Assembly: GCA_020635795.1 (NCBI GenBank)
Contig: JACJZD010000004.1
Location: forward strand, 131,020 to 195,019
Source: Flavobacteriales bacterium
GTDB lineage: Bacteria > Bacteroidota > Bacteroidia > Flavobacteriales_E > Vicingaceae
DNA length: 64,000 nt
Direction of reading: 5' to 3'
Position numbers and translations under genes: made by a program. Below, one piece after another: positions 17,415 through 27,121 of this stretch. How positions within the stretch are numbered: position 1 is the first letter of the stretch; every line of letters begins with the position of its first letter. The notes beneath the pieces were generated by a model. The model was not told the origin of the DNA. It ran no database searches and saw nothing but the letters and a program-made list of their open reading frames with translations.

Positions 17415-19793
17415 ATGAACAGAAAAATTAATAAAGTAGCAGTATTGGGTTCAGGAGTAATGGGCTCAAGAATTGCTTGCCATTTTGCCAATGTTGGGGT
17501 AGAAGTGCTTTTGTTGGACATTGTACCAAAAGAAGCTGCTGATTCGAAAAAACCAGCTGAGCGTAACAAAATTGTTAACGATGCGTTGCAGTTTGCATTG
17601 AAATCAAACCCTTCTCCAATTTACAGTAAGTCTTATATCAGTAGAATTTCTACAGGAAATTTTGATGATGATTTATCAAAAATTGCAACTTGCGATTGGG
17701 TGATTGAAGTGGTTATTGAGCGTTTAGACATTAAACAACAAGTTTTTGCAAACGTTGAGAAATACCGTAAACCAGGAACGTTAATTACATCTAACACATC
17801 TGGTATTCCAATTCACATGATGTTGGAAGGAAGAAGTGAAGATTTTCAGAAACATTTCTGTGGAACGCACTTTTTTAACCCACCACGATATTTAAAATTG
17901 TTAGAGTTAATTCCAACGCCTAAAACCGATCCAGAAGTGATGACTTTCTTGGAAGATTATGGTCAACGATTTTTAGGAAAAACTACAGTGGTTTGTAAAG
18001 ACACTCCAGCATTTATTGCTAACAGAATTGGTGTTTACAGCATCATGTCGTTATTTCATACCGTTACTGAAATGGGTTTAACGGTTGAAGAGGTTGATAA
18101 ATTAACTGGTCCAGCAATGGGTCGTCCAAAATCGGCAACCTTCCGTACGTGTGATGTGGTTGGGTTAGATACGTTGGTGCACGTTGCCAATGGAGTTAAG
18201 GATAATTGTCCGAATGATGAAGCGAATACCATTTTTACCATTCCAAGTTACATCAATAAAATGGTGGAGAACAAATGGTTGGGTTCAAAAACCAAACAAG
18301 GGTTCTTTAAAAAAGTAAAAGACGAAAAAGGCAATAGTGAAATTTTAACATTAGACTTAAATACATTAGAATATAGACCTGGTCAAAAAGTAAAATTTGC
18401 CACATTAGAATTGGCAAAAACCATTGACGATTTGAGGTTGAGAACAAAAGCCTTGGTGCAAGGTCAAGATAAAGCAGGAGAGTTTTACCGTAAATCGTTT
18501 TTTGGCTTATTTGCTTATGTTTCGAATAGAATACCAGAAATTACTGATGCGGTATATAAAATTGACGATGCCTTGAGTGCTGGTTTCGGCTGGCAGTTAG
18601 GTCCATTTGCCACTTGGGATGCCATTGGAGTGGAAGAAAGTTTACCAATAATGGAGAAAATGGGCATTACGCCAAATCCGTGGGTAAAAGAAATGTTGGC
18701 TGCAGGAATCAAATCTTTTTACAAAGTAGAAAAAGGAGCTAAATATTTTTACGATATTGAATCGAAGTCTTACCAAATGGTTCCAGGTTCAGATAAAGTG
18801 CTTTCTTTAGAAACGCTAAGAGCAGAAAATACCATTTGGAAAAACTCTGGAACTACCATTGTAGATTTAGGAGATGGAATCATCAATTTAGAGTTCCACA
18901 CTAAAATGAATACCATTGGTGGTGAAGTAATAGAAGGAATTAATAAGGCTATTGATTTAGCTGAACAAAAATACAAAGGCCTGGTTGTCTCAAACGATGG
19001 GGATAATTTCTCGGCAGGAGCCAATGTAGGTATGATATTTATGATGGCGGTTGAGCAAGAATACGACGAGTTGGATTTCGCTATTCAAGCTTTCCAAAAA
19101 ACCATGATGAGAGTTCGTTACTCTTCAATACCAGTAGTGGTTGCTCCTCATAACCTAGCTTTAGGTGGCGGTTGCGAAATGAGTATGCATGCTGATAAGG
19201 TTGTTGCTCATGCTGAAACCTATATGGGATTGGTTGAGTTTGGAGTAGGTGTTATTCCTGGTGGTGGCGGAACTAAAGAATTTGCTTTACGTGCATCTGA
19301 TGAATATGGTGATGGAATGCGATTGAATATTTTAAGAAATCGTTTTTTAACTGTTGGTCAAGCTCAAGTTTCAACTTCTGCACAAGAAGCTTTTGAATTA
19401 GGTTACTTACGAAAAGGTATTGACGAGGTTGTGGTAAGTAGAGCTCATCAGTTGAGCTATGCAAAACAAGCGGCTTTAAATCTTGCAAATAAGGGATATA
19501 CTAAACCTCTGCAACGTAAAGACATTAAAGTGTTGGGTAACGAAGGTTTAGGTATTGTATACGTGGGAGCCAACTCAATGAAATCGGGTAAATACATTTC
19601 TGAACACGATCAGTTAATTTCTGAAAAATTAGGCTACGTACTTTGTGGAGGCGATTTATCAAGTCCAACAGAAGTAAACGAACAGTATTTACTAGACATG
19701 GAACGAAGAGCTTTCTTAGAGCTTTGTACCGAACGCAAAACATTAGAAAGATTACAAAGTATTATTACAACAGGAAAAGTATTGAGAAACTAA
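17415..19793 (+). CDS. fadN: 3-hydroxyacyl-CoA dehydrogenase/enoyl-CoA hydratase fusion (FadN-like)
   Basis: A 792-residue bifunctional beta-oxidation enzyme with the dehydrogenase first: NAD-binding GSGVMG (12-17), then the HAD C-terminal domains (CKDTPAFIANRIG), then a crotonase-fold hydratase in the last about 300 residues (NLALGGGCEMSMHAD, VIPGGGGTKEF). This order is that of Bacillus FadN, not of enterobacterial FadB, where the hydratase is N-terminal. It works with the thiolase and acyl-CoA dehydrogenase downstream. The three genes are separated by repeats of 100-150 bp, yet all run in the same direction. Confidence 0.93.
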   Translation: MNRKINKVAVLGSGVMGSRIACHFANVGVEVLLLDIVPKEAADSKKPAERNKIVNDALQFALKSNPSPIYSKSYISRISTGNFDDDLSKIATCDWVIEVVIERLDIKQQVFANVEKYRKPGTLITSNTSGIPIHMMLEGRSEDFQKHFCGTHFFNPPRYLKLLELIPTPKTDPEVMTFLEDYGQRFLGKTTVVCKDTPAFIANRIGVYSIMSLFHTVTEMGLTVEEVDKLTGPAMGRPKSATFRTCDVVGLDTLVHVANGVKDNCPNDEANTIFTIPSYINKMVENKWLGSKTKQGFFKKVKDEKGNSEILTLDLNTLEYRPGQKVKFATLELAKTIDDLRLRTKALVQGQDKAGEFYRKSFFGLFAYVSNRIPEITDAVYKIDDALSAGFGWQLGPFATWDAIGVEESLPIMEKMGITPNPWVKEMLAAGIKSFYKVEKGAKYFYDIESKSYQMVPGSDKVLSLETLRAENTIWKNSGTTIVDLGDGIINLEFHTKMNTIGGEVIEGINKAIDLAEQKYKGLVVSNDGDNFSAGANVGMIFMMAVEQEYDELDFAIQAFQKTMMRVRYSSIPVVVAPHNLALGGGCEMSMHADKVVAHAETYMGLVEFGVGVIPGGGGTKEFALRASDEYGDGMRLNILRNRFLTVGQAQVSTSAQEAFELGYLRKGIDEVVVSRAHQLSYAKQAALNLANKGYTKPLQRKDIKVLGNEGLGIVYVGANSMKSGKYISEHDQLISEKLGYVLCGGDLSSPTEVNEQYLLDMERRAFLELCTERKTLERLQSIITTGKVLRN

Positions 19794-19794
19794 T

Positions 19795-19928
19795 CCCACC
19801 CCAACCTTCCCAAGGGTAAGGAGTTTCCCCTCTTGAGAGGGGTTAGGGGTGTGTTAAATTGAAATGATAAAAAAATAGAAAAATAATCAGCTTAGTATTT
19901 CTCCTCTTCGGGGAGATTAAGAGGGGCT
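19795..19928. repeat. GC-rich intergenic palindrome repeat (copies 2 and 3)
   Basis: CCCACCCCAACCTTCCC ... TTCCCCTCTTGAGAGGGG ... GGGTGTGTTAA occupies 19795-19856. CTCCTCTTCGGGGAG with AGAGGGGCT at 19901-19927 forms a second block. The gap between fadN and fadA holds only these. Confidence 0.7.
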
Positions 19929-19941
19929 ATAATTTAGAAAT

Positions 19942-21117
19942 ATGGACGCATATATAGTAGCAGGATACAGAACAGCAGTAGGAAAAGCACCACGAGGCTT
20001 GTTTAAATTTACAAGACCAGATGATTTAAGTGCCGCTGTAATTAAGAGATTGATGGAGGATTTTCCTCAATTAGATAAAGAACGCATTAATGATGTGATT
20101 GTTGGTAATGCAACACCTGAAGCCGAACAGGGCTTAAACATTGGTAGAATGATATCAATGATGGGCTTAGACTCAGTTAAAGTTCCGGGTATGACTGTGA
20201 ACAGATACTGTTCTTCAGGTATTCAAACCATTGCAATAGCATCAGCACAAATCAATGCTGGCATGGCCGATTGCATTATTGCTGGTGGAGTTGAAACCAT
20301 GAGTCCAATACCTTTTGGTGGTTGGCGAATAGTTCCGAATGCTAAAGTGGCAAAAGAAAATCCTGATTATTATTGGGGAATGGGTTTGACTGCAGAAGCA
20401 GTGGCTAACGATTTTAAAATTTCTCGTGAAGAACAAGATGCTTTTGCGTATGAATCGCACAGAAGAGCTTTAAGTGCAATAGATAATGGATTGTTTAAAG
20501 ATGATATTGTTCCGATTGAAGTGGAAGAAATATTTGTTGGAGAAGACAATAAACGTCATTCAAAAAAATATACAGTAGATACTGATGAAGGACCACGAAG
20601 AGGAACAACAGTTGAGGCGTTAGCTGGATTAAAACCAGTTTTCGCTGCAGGCGGTAGTGTAACGGCTGGTAATTCATCACAAACATCTGATGGTGCTGCT
20701 TTTGTAATGGTAATGTCGGAAAGAATGGTGAAAGAATTAAATATCAAACCAATTGCACGATTGGTAAGTTACCAGGTGGTTGGATTGGAACCAAGAATTA
20801 TGGGTGTTGGTCCGTTAACAGCAATTCCGGCAGTATTAAAACATGCAGGGTTAAAACAAAGTGATATTGATTTATTTGAGTTGAACGAAGCTTTTGCTTC
20901 GCAATCGCTTGCAGTTATAAAAGGGTTGGATTTAGATACCAATAAAGTAAATGTGAATGGTGGCGCTATTGCATTAGGACACCCATTGGCTTGTACTGGA
21001 GCTAAATTATCTGTTCAAATTTTTAACGAATTAAAAAGAAGAAAACAAAAATACGGTATGGTTACGATGTGTGTGGGTACAGGTCAAGGAGCTGCTGGTA
21101 TTTACGAAATGTTGTAA
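19942..21117 (+). CDS. fadA: Acetyl-CoA C-acyltransferase (3-ketoacyl-CoA thiolase)
   Basis: A 391-residue thiolase with Cys90 (NRYCSSG) as the acyl-accepting nucleophile, the GGVETMS loop, NEAFASQ, GHPLACTGA with His347, and Cys377 (MCVGTGQG) as the acid/base residue. It cleaves 3-ketoacyl-CoA to acetyl-CoA and a shortened acyl-CoA, the last step of the cycle started by the acyl-CoA dehydrogenase at 21682. An acetoacetyl-CoA thiolase role is possible, but the neighbours argue for fatty-acid breakdown. Confidence 0.93.
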   Translation: MDAYIVAGYRTAVGKAPRGLFKFTRPDDLSAAVIKRLMEDFPQLDKERINDVIVGNATPEAEQGLNIGRMISMMGLDSVKVPGMTVNRYCSSGIQTIAIASAQINAGMADCIIAGGVETMSPIPFGGWRIVPNAKVAKENPDYYWGMGLTAEAVANDFKISREEQDAFAYESHRRALSAIDNGLFKDDIVPIEVEEIFVGEDNKRHSKKYTVDTDEGPRRGTTVEALAGLKPVFAAGGSVTAGNSSQTSDGAAFVMVMSERMVKELNIKPIARLVSYQVVGLEPRIMGVGPLTAIPAVLKHAGLKQSDIDLFELNEAFASQSLAVIKGLDLDTNKVNVNGGAIALGHPLACTGAKLSVQIFNELKRRKQKYGMVTMCVGTGQGAAGIYEML

Positions 21118-21120
21118 ATA

Positions 21121-21190
21121 CCTCCCCAACCCCTCCGAAGGAGGGGCTTAACAAACTCTATCATGCTGAGTTTGTTGAAGCATTTTGTTG
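21121..21190. repeat. GC-rich palindrome (copy 4) and TCATGCTGAG repeat
   Basis: CCTCCCCAACCCCTCC-GAA-GGAGGGGCT at 21121-21148 is identical to the 17166-17193 block. A second block, CAAACTCTATCATGCTGAGTTTG near 21151-21175, forms its own hairpin and is of another common interspersed type. Confidence 0.75.
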
Positions 21191-21214
21191 GTTAAGGTAT
21201 AAAAAAGTAAAAAA

Positions 21215-21658
21215 TTGAATGAAACTAGACTAATATCATCAGAACAAACCTACCCGTTGAGGTATAGTGTTTTATGGTCTCATAAAAATAGTTTGAATGA
21301 ATGTGGTATAGATGTAGATGATATGGAAGGTACATTTCATGTTGGTGCTTTTAAAAAGAAAGAATTAGTTTCGATAGGAACTTTTTTGATACAACGAAAC
21401 GAAAAATTTAAAGAAGAACAACAATACCGGTTAAGAGCAATGGCAACTTCACCTGTGGTTAGAGGTGAAAATTTTGGTAAAAAAGTGATAGAATTTGCCA
21501 TTCAAGAATTACGAAATAGAAAAGTTGATTTGCTTTGGTGTGATGCCAGAGAAATTGCTTTAGGATTTTACGAAAAAATGGGTTTTACTGTGGTAGGAGA
21601 TTTTTATGATGTTCCACAAATAGGACCTCACAAATTAATGTATTACAAAATAAACTAG
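21215..21658 (+). CDS. GNAT family N-acetyltransferase
   Basis: A 147-residue protein starting with TTG. The acetyl-CoA binding region is VVRGENFGKKVIEFA (the R/QxxGxG/A-like loop), and the C-terminal GFYEKMGFTVVGDFYDVP is typical of GNAT proteins. The PLRYSVLW start resembles the ElaA/YjdJ-type subgroup. The acceptor is unknown. It sits between thiolase and acyl-CoA dehydrogenase, 23 nt before the latter, and may only be a passenger in the operon. Confidence 0.8.
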   Translation: MNETRLISSEQTYPLRYSVLWSHKNSLNECGIDVDDMEGTFHVGAFKKKELVSIGTFLIQRNEKFKEEQQYRLRAMATSPVVRGENFGKKVIEFAIQELRNRKVDLLWCDAREIALGFYEKMGFTVVGDFYDVPQIGPHKLMYYKIN

Positions 21659-21681
21659 TATAACGATAACAACTAAATATT

Positions 21682-23466
21682 ATGGAAAACAATAAGACAA
21701 TCAAAGGAGGAGAATTTCTTATCAAGGAAACTGACCCAAGAAATGTTTTTATCCCTGAAGACTTTGATGAAGAACAACGAATGATAGCAGATACTTGCGC
21801 TGATTTTATAAAACAAGAAATTGAGCCAAATCTGGAGCGAATTGAAAAACAAGAAGAAGGTTTGTCGAAATTATTAATGGAAAAAGCTGGTGAGCTTGGA
21901 ATTTTAGGGGTTTCTGTTCCTGAAGAATACATGGGTTTTGGAAAAAACTTTGTAACAAGTATGCTTACTTCCGAAGTAATTGGTGGAGCACATTCTTTCG
22001 CAGTTTCAATCTCTGCACACACAGGTATTGGTACATTGCCAATTTTGTATTACGGTAACGCCGAACAGCGCCAAAAATATGTGCCAAACTTAGCAACTGG
22101 TGTTTGGAAAGCAGCATATTGTTTAACTGAGCCAAGTTCGGGTTCTGATGCAAATTCTGGAAAAACTAAAGCAGTTTTAACTCCTGATGGAAAGCATTAT
22201 TTGTTAAACGGACAAAAAATGTGGATTACAAATGCTGGTTTTGCTGATATTTTTACTGTTTTTGCCAAAATTGATAACGATGAAAACCTTTCAGCATTTA
22301 TTGTAGAAAAATCTTTTGAAGGGATTTCTCTAAATCCAGAAGAAAAAAAATTGGGTATTAAAGGCTCATCTACTCGTCAAGTATTTTTTAACGATTGCAA
22401 AGTTCCAGTTGAAAATTTGTTGGGAGAAAGACAAGGAGGTTTTAAAATTGCCTTAAACATTTTAAATATTGGTAGAATTAAATTGGCTGGTTCGGCAATT
22501 GGTGGTTGTAAAAAAATCATTGATAAAACAGTAAATTATGCTAATGAAAGAAATCAGTTTGGTCGTCCAATTTCAAAATACGGCGCTATAAAATATAAGT
22601 TGGCTGAACAAGCTATAAAAGTTTATGCATCGGAGTCTGCAATTTACCGTTGTAGTCAAAATATCGACGATGCCATTCAAGCTTTGATTTCACAAGGAGT
22701 AGATAAACAAAAAGCTACTTTAGATGGAATCAGTCAGTTTGCCGCAGAAGCTGCTATTTTAAAAGTTCATGGTTCTGAAGTGTTAGATTATGTGGTTGAT
22801 GAAGGTGTTCAAGTTTACGGTGGAATGGGTTATTCTGCTGAGGCACCAATGGAAGCTGCTTATCGTGATGCGCGTATCAACAGAATTTTTGAAGGTACCA
22901 ATGAAATTAACAGAATGTTAACGGTAGATATGTTGCTAAAAAAAGCAATGAAAGGTGAGTTAGACTTAATGGGTCCAGCGCAAGAAGTAGCAAAAGAATT
23001 AATGAGTATTCCTGATTTTGGTGCAGGAAGCGACGATATTTTTGAACAAGCTCACGAGCAAGTGAAAAAATTTAAAAAAGCAATTTTAATGGTTGCAGGA
23101 AGCGCTGCTCAAAAACTAATGATGCAGTTGGCAAAAGAGCAAGAAATTTTAATGTGTATTGCTGACATGGCCATTGAGACCTATGTTGCTGAATCTATTT
23201 TGTTACGTGTTGAAAAATTAGCTTTGACGAACGACAAAGCAACTTTACAAAATCAAATAGACATGATGAATGTGTATATTTATGATGCAGCGGATAAAAT
23301 AAATAAATCGGGTAAAGATGCCATTAATTCATTTGTGGAAGGTGATGAGTTAAGAATTATGCAAATGGGATTAAAACGATTTACAAAACAAGCAAATCTG
23401 AATGTTAAAGATGCACGAAGAAATATTGCTGAAAAATTAATAGCTGAAAATAAATATTGTTATTAA
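21682..23466 (+). CDS. Acyl-CoA dehydrogenase, long (ACAD with C-terminal extension)
   Basis: A 594-residue FAD enzyme. AYCLTEPSSGSDA is the flavin/substrate loop, QFGRPISKYGAIKYKLAE lies in the C-terminal helical domain, and the catalytic base region reads DARINRIFEGTNEINR. The about 150 extra residues at the C-terminus resemble the very-long-chain ACAD type. It does the first oxidation of the beta-oxidation cycle; the electron acceptor ETF is not in the window. It is the last gene of the fad cluster, with SiaC 25 nt behind. Confidence 0.92.
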   Translation: MENNKTIKGGEFLIKETDPRNVFIPEDFDEEQRMIADTCADFIKQEIEPNLERIEKQEEGLSKLLMEKAGELGILGVSVPEEYMGFGKNFVTSMLTSEVIGGAHSFAVSISAHTGIGTLPILYYGNAEQRQKYVPNLATGVWKAAYCLTEPSSGSDANSGKTKAVLTPDGKHYLLNGQKMWITNAGFADIFTVFAKIDNDENLSAFIVEKSFEGISLNPEEKKLGIKGSSTRQVFFNDCKVPVENLLGERQGGFKIALNILNIGRIKLAGSAIGGCKKIIDKTVNYANERNQFGRPISKYGAIKYKLAEQAIKVYASESAIYRCSQNIDDAIQALISQGVDKQKATLDGISQFAAEAAILKVHGSEVLDYVVDEGVQVYGGMGYSAEAPMEAAYRDARINRIFEGTNEINRMLTVDMLLKKAMKGELDLMGPAQEVAKELMSIPDFGAGSDDIFEQAHEQVKKFKKAILMVAGSAAQKLMMQLAKEQEILMCIADMAIETYVAESILLRVEKLALTNDKATLQNQIDMMNVYIYDAADKINKSGKDAINSFVEGDELRIMQMGLKRFTKQANLNVKDARRNIAEKLIAENKYCY

Positions 23467-23491
23467 TTTCGCGTCCAATTTTTAGATGTAA

Positions 23492-23872
23492 TTGGAACGA
23501 TTAATAATAGAAAATACTTTAAAAAGCCCCAGAATTGATTTTAATCCTGAAACAGGAATATTTGAAATTTCTGGGGTTTCTTTAATAGAAAATACGATGG
23601 ATTTTTATAGACCAATTCTTACTTGGTTAAAAAAATACATCGAACAACCTTGTTCTTCAACAACAGTAATTTTTAAATTAAAATATTCCAATACCAGTTC
23701 GTTACAATTTATTTACGACATCATTAGTCTAGTAAATCAAGAACAACATAAAAAAACAAAACTATCAGTGGTTTGGTATTATGCTTCAGATGATGTGGAC
23801 ATGAAGGAAGTAGGAGAAGATTATAACGATTCTTTCGATTTCGATTTTATTTTTAAAGAAGTAGAAATTTAA
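23492..23872 (+). CDS. SiaC family regulatory phosphoprotein (DUF1987)
   Basis: A 126-residue protein starting with TTG. SPRIDFNPETGIFEISGVS, ENTMDFYRPILTWLKKYI and FKLKYSNTSSLQFIYDII are the DUF1987 hallmarks. In Pseudomonas, SiaC is phosphorylated by SiaB on Thr and controls the diguanylate cyclase SiaD. Here no siaA, B or D partner is adjacent, so the partner is unknown. TAATTTCG at 23464-23471 may be a -7 box. Confidence 0.82.
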   Translation: MERLIIENTLKSPRIDFNPETGIFEISGVSLIENTMDFYRPILTWLKKYIEQPCSSTTVIFKLKYSNTSSLQFIYDIISLVNQEQHKKTKLSVVWYYASDDVDMKEVGEDYNDSFDFDFIFKEVEI

Positions 23873-23912
23873 TTTAGATTCTTTTTTATTAGATTTGGTA
23901 AAAAAAAGAATT

Positions 23913-24599
23913 ATGAAAAATTTATCCTTCAAATCAATTTTAGTTGTTTTACTTACTATTACTTCATTTAATTTGTTTTCTCAAGCCTTTGAAAAAGGTA
24001 ATTGGAATATTGATTTAGATTTAGGAGGTGCAGCTTATGGAGTTAGAACAACATCAACTGTATCGGTTGGAGCATTTACTTTTACAGATACTGATGTAAG
24101 TGGTACTGCGAGTTCTGTATTTAGAATAGGAGGTGAATATGGAGTTTCTAATAAAATAGGGTTGGGACTAAAACTGGGCGCTAGTAACTATATTATTTCT
24201 GCAGAAGATAAGGATACACTTAAAAGCGTAAAAAGTAACGACTTTAGTTTTTATTTCAATTTTCATTTACTCAATGCTCAAAGAAATGATTTATTCCTTA
24301 CACTAGGACTAGGTTTTGCTAGTGGTAAATGGACTTATCAAGAAAATCCTGGTATATTCTTAAGTTCTATTACTGGTTCGGGTAGTTCTGTAGTATTTGG
24401 TATAACAGATCGGATATTTTTTTCAGATCATGTTGGAATGTTGTTGAGTTTACAATATACTGGGTATAACTATAATGGAGCTGTGCCTGAATTAAGCTCT
24501 GCTGGTAAAGCATTTGTAGGGAACTTAAATTATTCTTGGAAATTAGATTTTGAATTAAAAGGAGTTTATTTCGGGACAGGATTGGCTATTAAATTCTAA
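23913..24599 (+). CDS. Outer-membrane beta-barrel protein
   Basis: A 228-residue protein from ATG 23913; I prefer this to the TTG at 23895 because MKNLSFKSILVVLLTI then begins a clean signal peptide cleaved after LFSQ. The rest is alternating beta-strands with aromatic ends (FRIGGEYGVSNKIGLGLKLG, FSFYFNFHLL) and a terminal strand ending in AIKF, as in small OmpW/OmpX-like barrels. Specific function unknown. It converges on the M16 gene 1 nt after its stop. Confidence 0.78.
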   Translation: MKNLSFKSILVVLLTITSFNLFSQAFEKGNWNIDLDLGGAAYGVRTTSTVSVGAFTFTDTDVSGTASSVFRIGGEYGVSNKIGLGLKLGASNYIISAEDKDTLKSVKSNDFSFYFNFHLLNAQRNDLFLTLGLGFASGKWTYQENPGIFLSSITGSGSSVVFGITDRIFFSDHVGMLLSLQYTGYNYNGAVPELSSAGKAFVGNLNYSWKLDFELKGVYFGTGLAIKF

Positions 24600-24600
24600 T

Positions 24601-25878
24601 TTATAATTTCCCAATAACTGTTTCCTTTAAATCTACTAAGTATTTGTTTGCTAAACTCATTAAATCCTCTGGTGTAATAGTTTTTATTTTGTGGATGTAT
24701 CGATTGTAAAAATCATAATCTAAACCATAGAAATACACATTTTCAAACATTTCTGCCATGTTAAATGGTCCATCGCACGATTTTAAAATTTTTCCCATCA
24801 AGTAATTTCTTACTAAATCTAATTCTTCGTTGCTTATTTTTTTGGTTTGAAGAAGTTGAATTTCCTTATAAATTTCAGCCAGTGCATTTTTTGTAACATC
24901 ACTACCAACTTCAGTAGAAATATAAAAGAAACCTCCATGTTGTAGTGACAAAATTCCAGAACTTATACCATAAGTGTAGCCTTTGTCTTCACGAATGTTT
25001 TTCATTAATCGAGAACCAAAATATCCACCCAAAATAGTATTCAAAATTTGTAAACCAAAATAATCCTGATGTAATTTATTCGGGAACTGTTTACTTATGC
25101 GAATAGCTGATTGCAATGCATTTTTCTTTTCTATATAAATTTTATCAGGCTCATTTGATAAAGTATTTGTTGTTTCTTTTTCAGGAAGAATTGTTTTTGA
25201 TGTTTTTTCTCCAAAATATTTTTCAAGTAATGAAATACATTCGTTGGTTACTTTTCCTGAAATAATTACTTCGCAATTATTTAGGCTGTAAAATTGTTGA
25301 TGAAAAGCAATAACTTTTTCTCTGCTTAGGTTCATAAAATCAACTAATTCAGCGCCAACGCCATAAGGATTATCTGTTCCAAAAACTTGCCTCATCGATT
25401 CTTTACGTGCCACATAAGATACTTTCTCCATCGAAACTTTAAACTTTTCGAGGCTGTTGTTCTTATAAATATCAAATTCTTTTTGCTCAAAAGTGGGGTT
25501 AAAAATAATGTCTTGAACATAAACGAGTACTTTCTCGAGATGTTTGTTTAACGAGTATAGCGTAATGTTTGCACTATCAAAATCGACACTGGTTTGCAAA
25601 AAAGCACCATATTGGTCAATTCCATCAATAATTTCGAACGAAGAAAAGTTTTTAGTGCCTTCTTTCATTAAGTTGTTGGTGGTGCTTGCAATTAACGGGG
25701 AAGGTTGATGCCAAGTTCCGGCATTAAAAATAAAATCAATTTTTACAATATCCTGACTACCGCCTGAGAGAGCATTAATTTTTAAACCATTCGATAAAAT
25801 ATGGTTTTCAGGATTAATAAAATCAACCCGATTGATGTCTTTATATTGTGGAGGGGTTTGTCTGTCTAACACATTCAT
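24601..25878 (-). CDS. M16 family peptidase-like protein, non-catalytic partner
   Basis: A 425-residue M16 fold protein without the zinc motif: where HxxEH is expected the sequence reads FNAGTWHQPSPLIAS. It keeps the C-terminal features (GYFGSRLMKNIREDKGYTYGISSG, the R/Y motif) that bind peptide. In Bacteroidota the two M16 proteins form a heterodimer, one with zinc and one with the R/Y pair. It lies 2 nt after its catalytic partner and is the last gene of the operon NMO-M16-M16. Confidence 0.88.
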   Translation of the reverse strand: MNVLDRQTPPQYKDINRVDFINPENHILSNGLKINALSGGSQDIVKIDFIFNAGTWHQPSPLIASTTNNLMKEGTKNFSSFEIIDGIDQYGAFLQTSVDFDSANITLYSLNKHLEKVLVYVQDIIFNPTFEQKEFDIYKNNSLEKFKVSMEKVSYVARKESMRQVFGTDNPYGVGAELVDFMNLSREKVIAFHQQFYSLNNCEVIISGKVTNECISLLEKYFGEKTSKTILPEKETTNTLSNEPDKIYIEKKNALQSAIRISKQFPNKLHQDYFGLQILNTILGGYFGSRLMKNIREDKGYTYGISSGILSLQHGGFFYISTEVGSDVTKNALAEIYKEIQLLQTKKISNEELDLVRNYLMGKILKSCDGPFNMAEMFENVYFYGLDYDFYNRYIHKIKTITPEDLMSLANKYLVDLKETVIGKL

Positions 25879-25880
25879 TT

Positions 25881-27119
25881 TTAATTCTTTTTAGCGTAAA
25901 TTAAGGTGCTACAGTTTGTTGGTACTAAAATCTTGTTGGCTATCTGCTTAATATCTTCTGGGGTAACTTTCATGTATTTTTCTTCTTCGGTATTTACATC
26001 GTTAGCATCACCCAAAAGTTCAGAAATAGCCAAATTCATAGCTTTGTTTAAAACACTAGTTTCAGAAAATAGTAAAGTAGAGATAATTTTGTTTTTAACT
26101 TTTTCTAGCTCCTTTGCTTGAACAAGTGTTTCTTTAATCTTTGTAAGTTCGTGTTCAATAGCTTTTTCGGCAATTTCGAAAGAAACGTTGTCCTGTAAAT
26201 TTCCGTTGATAATAAAGAGTCCATCATCGAAACTACCCATTACGTAAGCACTAATTTCACTAAATAATTTTTGTTCTTTTACTAATGCTTGATATAGCCT
26301 AGAACTATTTCCTAACGATAATACATCGCTCAACAAGTCAGTTGCATAAAAATCATCATCAGTTTTTTTACACATGTGGTAGGCTTTGTAAATTGCGTTT
26401 GCAGGAACATCTCGTTCAACACTCAGTCGTCTTTCTTCCTTTTGCTTTGGCTCTATGGGTAGGGCTCGTTTAGGAACATTTCCTGATGGAATATTCCCAA
26501 ACCACTTTTCAGCTAATTTTTTTATTTCTGCAACATCAACATCTCCAGCAACAGAAAGTATAGCATTGTTTGGCAAATAATGTTTGTAAAAAAAGTCTTT
26601 CACATCCTGCATCGTAGCATTTTCGATATGAGATATTTCTTTTCCAATTGTAGCCCATTTGTATGGATGATTTTGGTAAGCTAATGGTCGTAAAAGCAGC
26701 CAAACATCTCCGTAAGGTTGATTTAAATAGTTTTGTTTAAATTCTTCAATTACAACTTGACGTTGTACTTCCAAACTTTTTTCAGTAAACGCCAAGCTCA
26801 ACATTCTATCAGAATCTAACCAAAAAGCGGTTTCTAAATTATTTTTAGGAAGCGTTATATAGTAATTAGTAATATCGTTTGATGTAAAAGCATTGTTGTC
26901 GCCTCCTACAAATTGCAAAGGCTCATCAAAATTTGGGATGTTAATCGAGCCACCAAACATCAAGTGTTCAAACAAATGGGCAAATCCAGTTTTATTTTCA
27001 TCTTCATCTCTAGCTCCGACATTGTAAAGTAAATTAAAAGCAACTATTGGTGTAGTATTATCTTGGTGTACAATAACTTTTAATCCATTGTTCAACGTAA
27101 ATTTCTCAAATTTTATCAT
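25881..27119 (-). CDS. M16 family zinc peptidase, catalytic partner
   Basis: A 412-residue protein with the inverted zinc motif HLFEH (48-52) and the distal Glu region (EKSLEVQRQVVIEEF). It has no signal peptide, so it is probably cytoplasmic and degrades peptides or processes proteins. It is placed 2 nt downstream of the NMO gene and 2 nt upstream of the inactive subunit gene, so all three are co-transcribed. Confidence 0.9.
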   Translation of the reverse strand: MIKFEKFTLNNGLKVIVHQDNTTPIVAFNLLYNVGARDEDENKTGFAHLFEHLMFGGSINIPNFDEPLQFVGGDNNAFTSNDITNYYITLPKNNLETAFWLDSDRMLSLAFTEKSLEVQRQVVIEEFKQNYLNQPYGDVWLLLRPLAYQNHPYKWATIGKEISHIENATMQDVKDFFYKHYLPNNAILSVAGDVDVAEIKKLAEKWFGNIPSGNVPKRALPIEPKQKEERRLSVERDVPANAIYKAYHMCKKTDDDFYATDLLSDVLSLGNSSRLYQALVKEQKLFSEISAYVMGSFDDGLFIINGNLQDNVSFEIAEKAIEHELTKIKETLVQAKELEKVKNKIISTLLFSETSVLNKAMNLAISELLGDANDVNTEEEKYMKVTPEDIKQIANKILVPTNCSTLIYAKKN

Positions 27120-27121
27120 GC

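Noticed and set aside
21585..22022. Minus-strand frame of 145 codons inside the acyl-CoA dehydrogenase gene
   Set aside because: Antisense shadow of a conserved FAD enzyme; rich in Ser/Ile as expected of a reverse frame.
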